Source: Ruegeria arenilitoris
GTDB taxonomy: Bacteria; Pseudomonadota; Alphaproteobacteria; Rhodobacterales; Rhodobacteraceae
Direction of reading: 5' to 3'
DNA length: 41,230 nt
Assembly: GCF_013031355.1 (NCBI RefSeq)
Contig: NZ_WPZO01000018.1
Coordinates: forward strand, 1 to 41,230
This document shows, in pieces, positions 39,361 through 41,230 of this stretch. Numbering within the stretch: position 1 is the first letter of the stretch; each line of letters starts with the position of its first letter. The notes below the pieces were generated by a model. The model was not told the origin of the DNA. It saw nothing but the letters and a program-made list of their open reading frames with translations, and did not search any database. Made by a program: the position numbers and the translations under genes.

Positions 39361-39813
39361 TCAGTTTTCCGCGTTTGCCTTGTCGCGGTTCCACCAACGA
39401 TTGGGATTGGAATTGTGCGGGTCGTAGCTGGCGCGGCTGGCCCAACAATCCTTGATGAAGATCAAAGGCTCTTCGTAATGATGTACATCGCGTATCGCAT
39501 CCAGAACGCGCCCCAGCGTTTCGGAGTCCTGCACGACCGAAATGACGATAAGGACGCTTGGGAAGGTCTGAACCTTGTTGGCGGCCCCCAGATGCACAGC
39601 ACTGGTTGAGTTGTCTTCCGGCAAGTAAGTCTCGCTGCCTACAGCACTGACAAATGCGTTGCGCCTGTACCGGCCATAGATCAGTGGATTGACCTCCATC
39701 ACATTGTCTATGATCTTGTCCGCGTCTTCAGGCGTCGCCTGAATCTCGATTTGCCAGACGCGTTCCACCGTGCCTGTTCGTGTCTTGAGTTTGCTGATGT
39801 CGATGCTTTCCAT
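39361..39813 (-). CDS. NIF3/CutA-like (PII-fold) protein
   Basis: The 150-residue protein resembles the dimeric PII/CutA-like insert of NIF3 (YqfO) proteins: VERVWQIEIQATPEDADKII then DNVMEVNPLIYGRYRRNAFV, SAVGSETYLPEDNST, and the ending TLGRVLDAIRDVHHYEEPLI with the VHxYEEP pattern. That fold mostly has regulatory or metal-binding roles. AAGGAAA lies before ATG 39813. It is divergent from the LysR gene at 40044. Function is not established. Confidence 0.7.
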   Translation of the reverse strand: MESIDISKLKTRTGTVERVWQIEIQATPEDADKIIDNVMEVNPLIYGRYRRNAFVSAVGSETYLPEDNSTSAVHLGAANKVQTFPSVLIVISVVQDSETLGRVLDAIRDVHHYEEPLIFIKDCWASRASYDPHNSNPNRWWNRDKANAEN

Positions 39814-40043
39814 TTTCCTTGTCCGTTCCCTTCTTTGTGCCATGGCCCCTCGGGCCTGATGGTGAGCGCCAGTTGCAACCTGAAGCCGACTTACGCGGCG
39901 GTGATATGCGTGTCGCCACGAAGATCGTTTGTGCGATCAAACCAAGCATTGAGCGGGCCTCCTTCGGCGACAGTAGGCTTGAGCTGGTTATTTCAGAAAC
40001 GAATAATATTGCTAAGCGTGATGAGATATGGAAATCTTACTTT

Positions 40044-40916
40044 ATGAAGCGTGATCTCGAAATCGACCTACTGCGATCCTTCGTCGCCGTCGCGGCGCAT
40101 CGAAACTTCACGCATGCTGCACAGGCCATTGGGCGCACGCAATCAGCTGTCAGCCTTCAGATCAAACGGCTTGAAACCATCGTGGAGAAACGCCTCTTTG
40201 AGCGGAGCCGTCAGTCCGTGTCGATCACACAGACCGGCGAAGCGTTGTTGGTCTATGCAAACCGCATTCTGGCCGCAAACGATGCTGCGCTGTCACATCT
40301 GCAACGCCCAGAGGCGGAAGGATTGATCCGGATCGGAGCGCCTGATGACTACGCGACTTTCCTGCTGCCTCCGATTCTGTCCGCCCTGGCGAAAGCGCAT
40401 CCCAGATTGCAGTTCGAAGTGACATGCGACAACGCCAGCGATCTGCTGCCCATGTTGACGCGGGGCCAACTGGATGTGGTCGTTGCAACGCACCGTCCAG
40501 ATTCTGTCGCTGGACAGGTCGCGAGGCATGAAGCGCTTCATTGGGTTGCCTCCCCCGATTTCATCGACGACCTCGATCAACCTCTTTCGCTCGTTTTGTT
40601 CCCATCTGGTTGTGTGTGCAGGGAAATCGCCTTGGACGTATTGAAGAGCATCGACCGCCGATGGCGCGTTGCATATTCCACGCGCAGCATAGGGTTGATC
40701 GAGAAAGCCCTTCTTGACGGATCGTCGGTTTCCGTGATGGAGGCCTCTGTTATACCACCTGGTCTCAGGATCATTGACGGACAGGCCGGTTTGCCCTCAC
40801 TGCACGAGGTGGTGATATCCGTTCACCAATCGAACACCTGCGAAGCGCACGTGTCCCTCGCGGCCGACTTTCTGGTAGAAAAACTGGGAAGGGCCCCTCT
40901 GCGAGCCGTTTCATGA
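40044..40916 (+). CDS. LysR-family transcriptional regulator
   Basis: The 290-residue protein has the LysR HTH at residues about 6-65: LLRSFVAVAAHRNFTHAAQA, IGRTQSAVSLQIKRLETIVE, LFERSRQSVSITQTGEALLV. The effector domain follows (LIRIGAPDDYATFLLPPILS, LPMLTRGQLDVVVATHRPDS). ATG 40044 is chosen because the conserved HTH begins there; a reading from 39819 would overlap the divergent gene and its promoter. It is a candidate regulator of the divergent NIF3/CutA-like gene, 230 bases away, or of genes outside the window. Confidence 0.9.
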   Translation: MKRDLEIDLLRSFVAVAAHRNFTHAAQAIGRTQSAVSLQIKRLETIVEKRLFERSRQSVSITQTGEALLVYANRILAANDAALSHLQRPEAEGLIRIGAPDDYATFLLPPILSALAKAHPRLQFEVTCDNASDLLPMLTRGQLDVVVATHRPDSVAGQVARHEALHWVASPDFIDDLDQPLSLVLFPSGCVCREIALDVLKSIDRRWRVAYSTRSIGLIEKALLDGSSVSVMEASVIPPGLRIIDGQAGLPSLHEVVISVHQSNTCEAHVSLAADFLVEKLGRAPLRAVS

Positions 40917-41230
40917 CACGGGCCTGACAGCAGATCTGAATTGAGACCGGACATTGGAATCGTCGGCCTGTGTGCCGGCTCTGTCCGCTTTCGCGCTATT
41001 GGCAATCTGGTTTTGAACGTCCGGAATGTGCGGTTCGCGACCTGCTGCGTGAGCGAAACACTGAAGTGGGATCAAAGGCAGCAATGGGCTCAAACGAGAC
41101 ATTCGGCGTTCACAATGAGGAGCGCCCGCTATGCGGACTTAGCTGCCGTTCGTAGAATCTCTAAAGACGAAGATCCAAATGCGTGATAGCTCCAGATTAT
41201 GGCCACGACATCTGCGCGAAATCGAACGCC
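40917..41230. other. Right-edge non-coding stretch
   Basis: No gene visible to the window end. It contains a degenerate motif ATGCGGACTTAGCTGCCGTT (41131-41150), like that at 35676-35695. Confidence 0.45.

Noticed and set aside
1..41230. tRNA or rRNA genes, phage structural genes, integrase with att sites
   Set aside because: I looked for tRNA cloverleaf arms, tyrosine or serine recombinase motifs and long direct repeats at the edges of the mobilization block and saw none. A covariance-model search would be needed to exclude small RNAs.

Overview
The window looks like a marine Alphaproteobacterium of the roseobacter group (Rhodobacteraceae). Evidence is the fairly high GC content, the Shine-Dalgarno-led genes with frequent ATGA/TGATG overlaps, the many solitary LysR regulators, the BCCT/betaine-type genes and the DUF3768-ParB-MobC-relaxase plasmid genes. 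This is inferred from protein style only; no rRNA or tRNA gene is present to confirm it.

Layout. (1) 1-1886: end of a metabolic operon (SDR tail, membrane protein, SRPBCC protein, NAD(P)-binding protein). (2) 2101-4080: Tat-exported CpdB-type cyclic phosphodiesterase/3'-nucleotidase. (3) 4439-9297: an N-methylproline/dimethylglycine-demethylase-like flavoenzyme and a BCCT betaine-type transporter, between them a beheaded AraC regulator and the tail of an IS3 transposase. (4) 9919-16663: an SDR gene, then two mirrored LysR-controlled clusters: LysR with VOC + NmrA-like genes, and LysR with glutathionyl-hydroquinone reductase-like + EamA exporter + SnoaL-like genes. (5) 16761-19612: small genes and debris: conserved hypothetical, IS3 OrfA scrap, frameshifted EthD gene, SqrR/BigR-like ArsR regulator, ankyrin protein, WGR protein. 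(6) 19660-27892: plasmid or mobilizable-element backbone: DUF3768, a 37-aa gene, ParB, two unknowns, a methyltransferase, a hairpin-dense intergenic region with a candidate oriT, MobC and a VirD2-type relaxase. (7) 27957-30464: a second SqrR/BigR-like regulator with matching Cys spacing, a SnoaL-like protein and three unknowns. (8) 31047-38667: accessory cargo: an orphan 278-aa protein, a two-gene subtilase cassette, an M23 peptidase flanked by unknowns, and a two-gene operon ending in a HEPN-like protein. (9) 39361-40916: a NIF3/CutA-like protein divergent from a LysR regulator.

Most promising points. A leaderless S8 subtilase is preceded by an 84-aa protein that resembles the subtilase's own N-terminal prodomain-like segment, suggesting a free-standing inhibitor or chaperone. 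A candidate oriT has nested palindromes beside a minus-strand TATCCTG/T, the MOBP nic consensus, just ahead of mobC-relaxase. Two persulfide-sensor-like ArsR paralogs bracket the mobilization region. A HEPN-like operon could be a toxin-antitoxin or defence pair. No integrase, coupling protein, type IV secretion genes or replication initiator are visible, so the backbone is at most mobilizable, or decayed.
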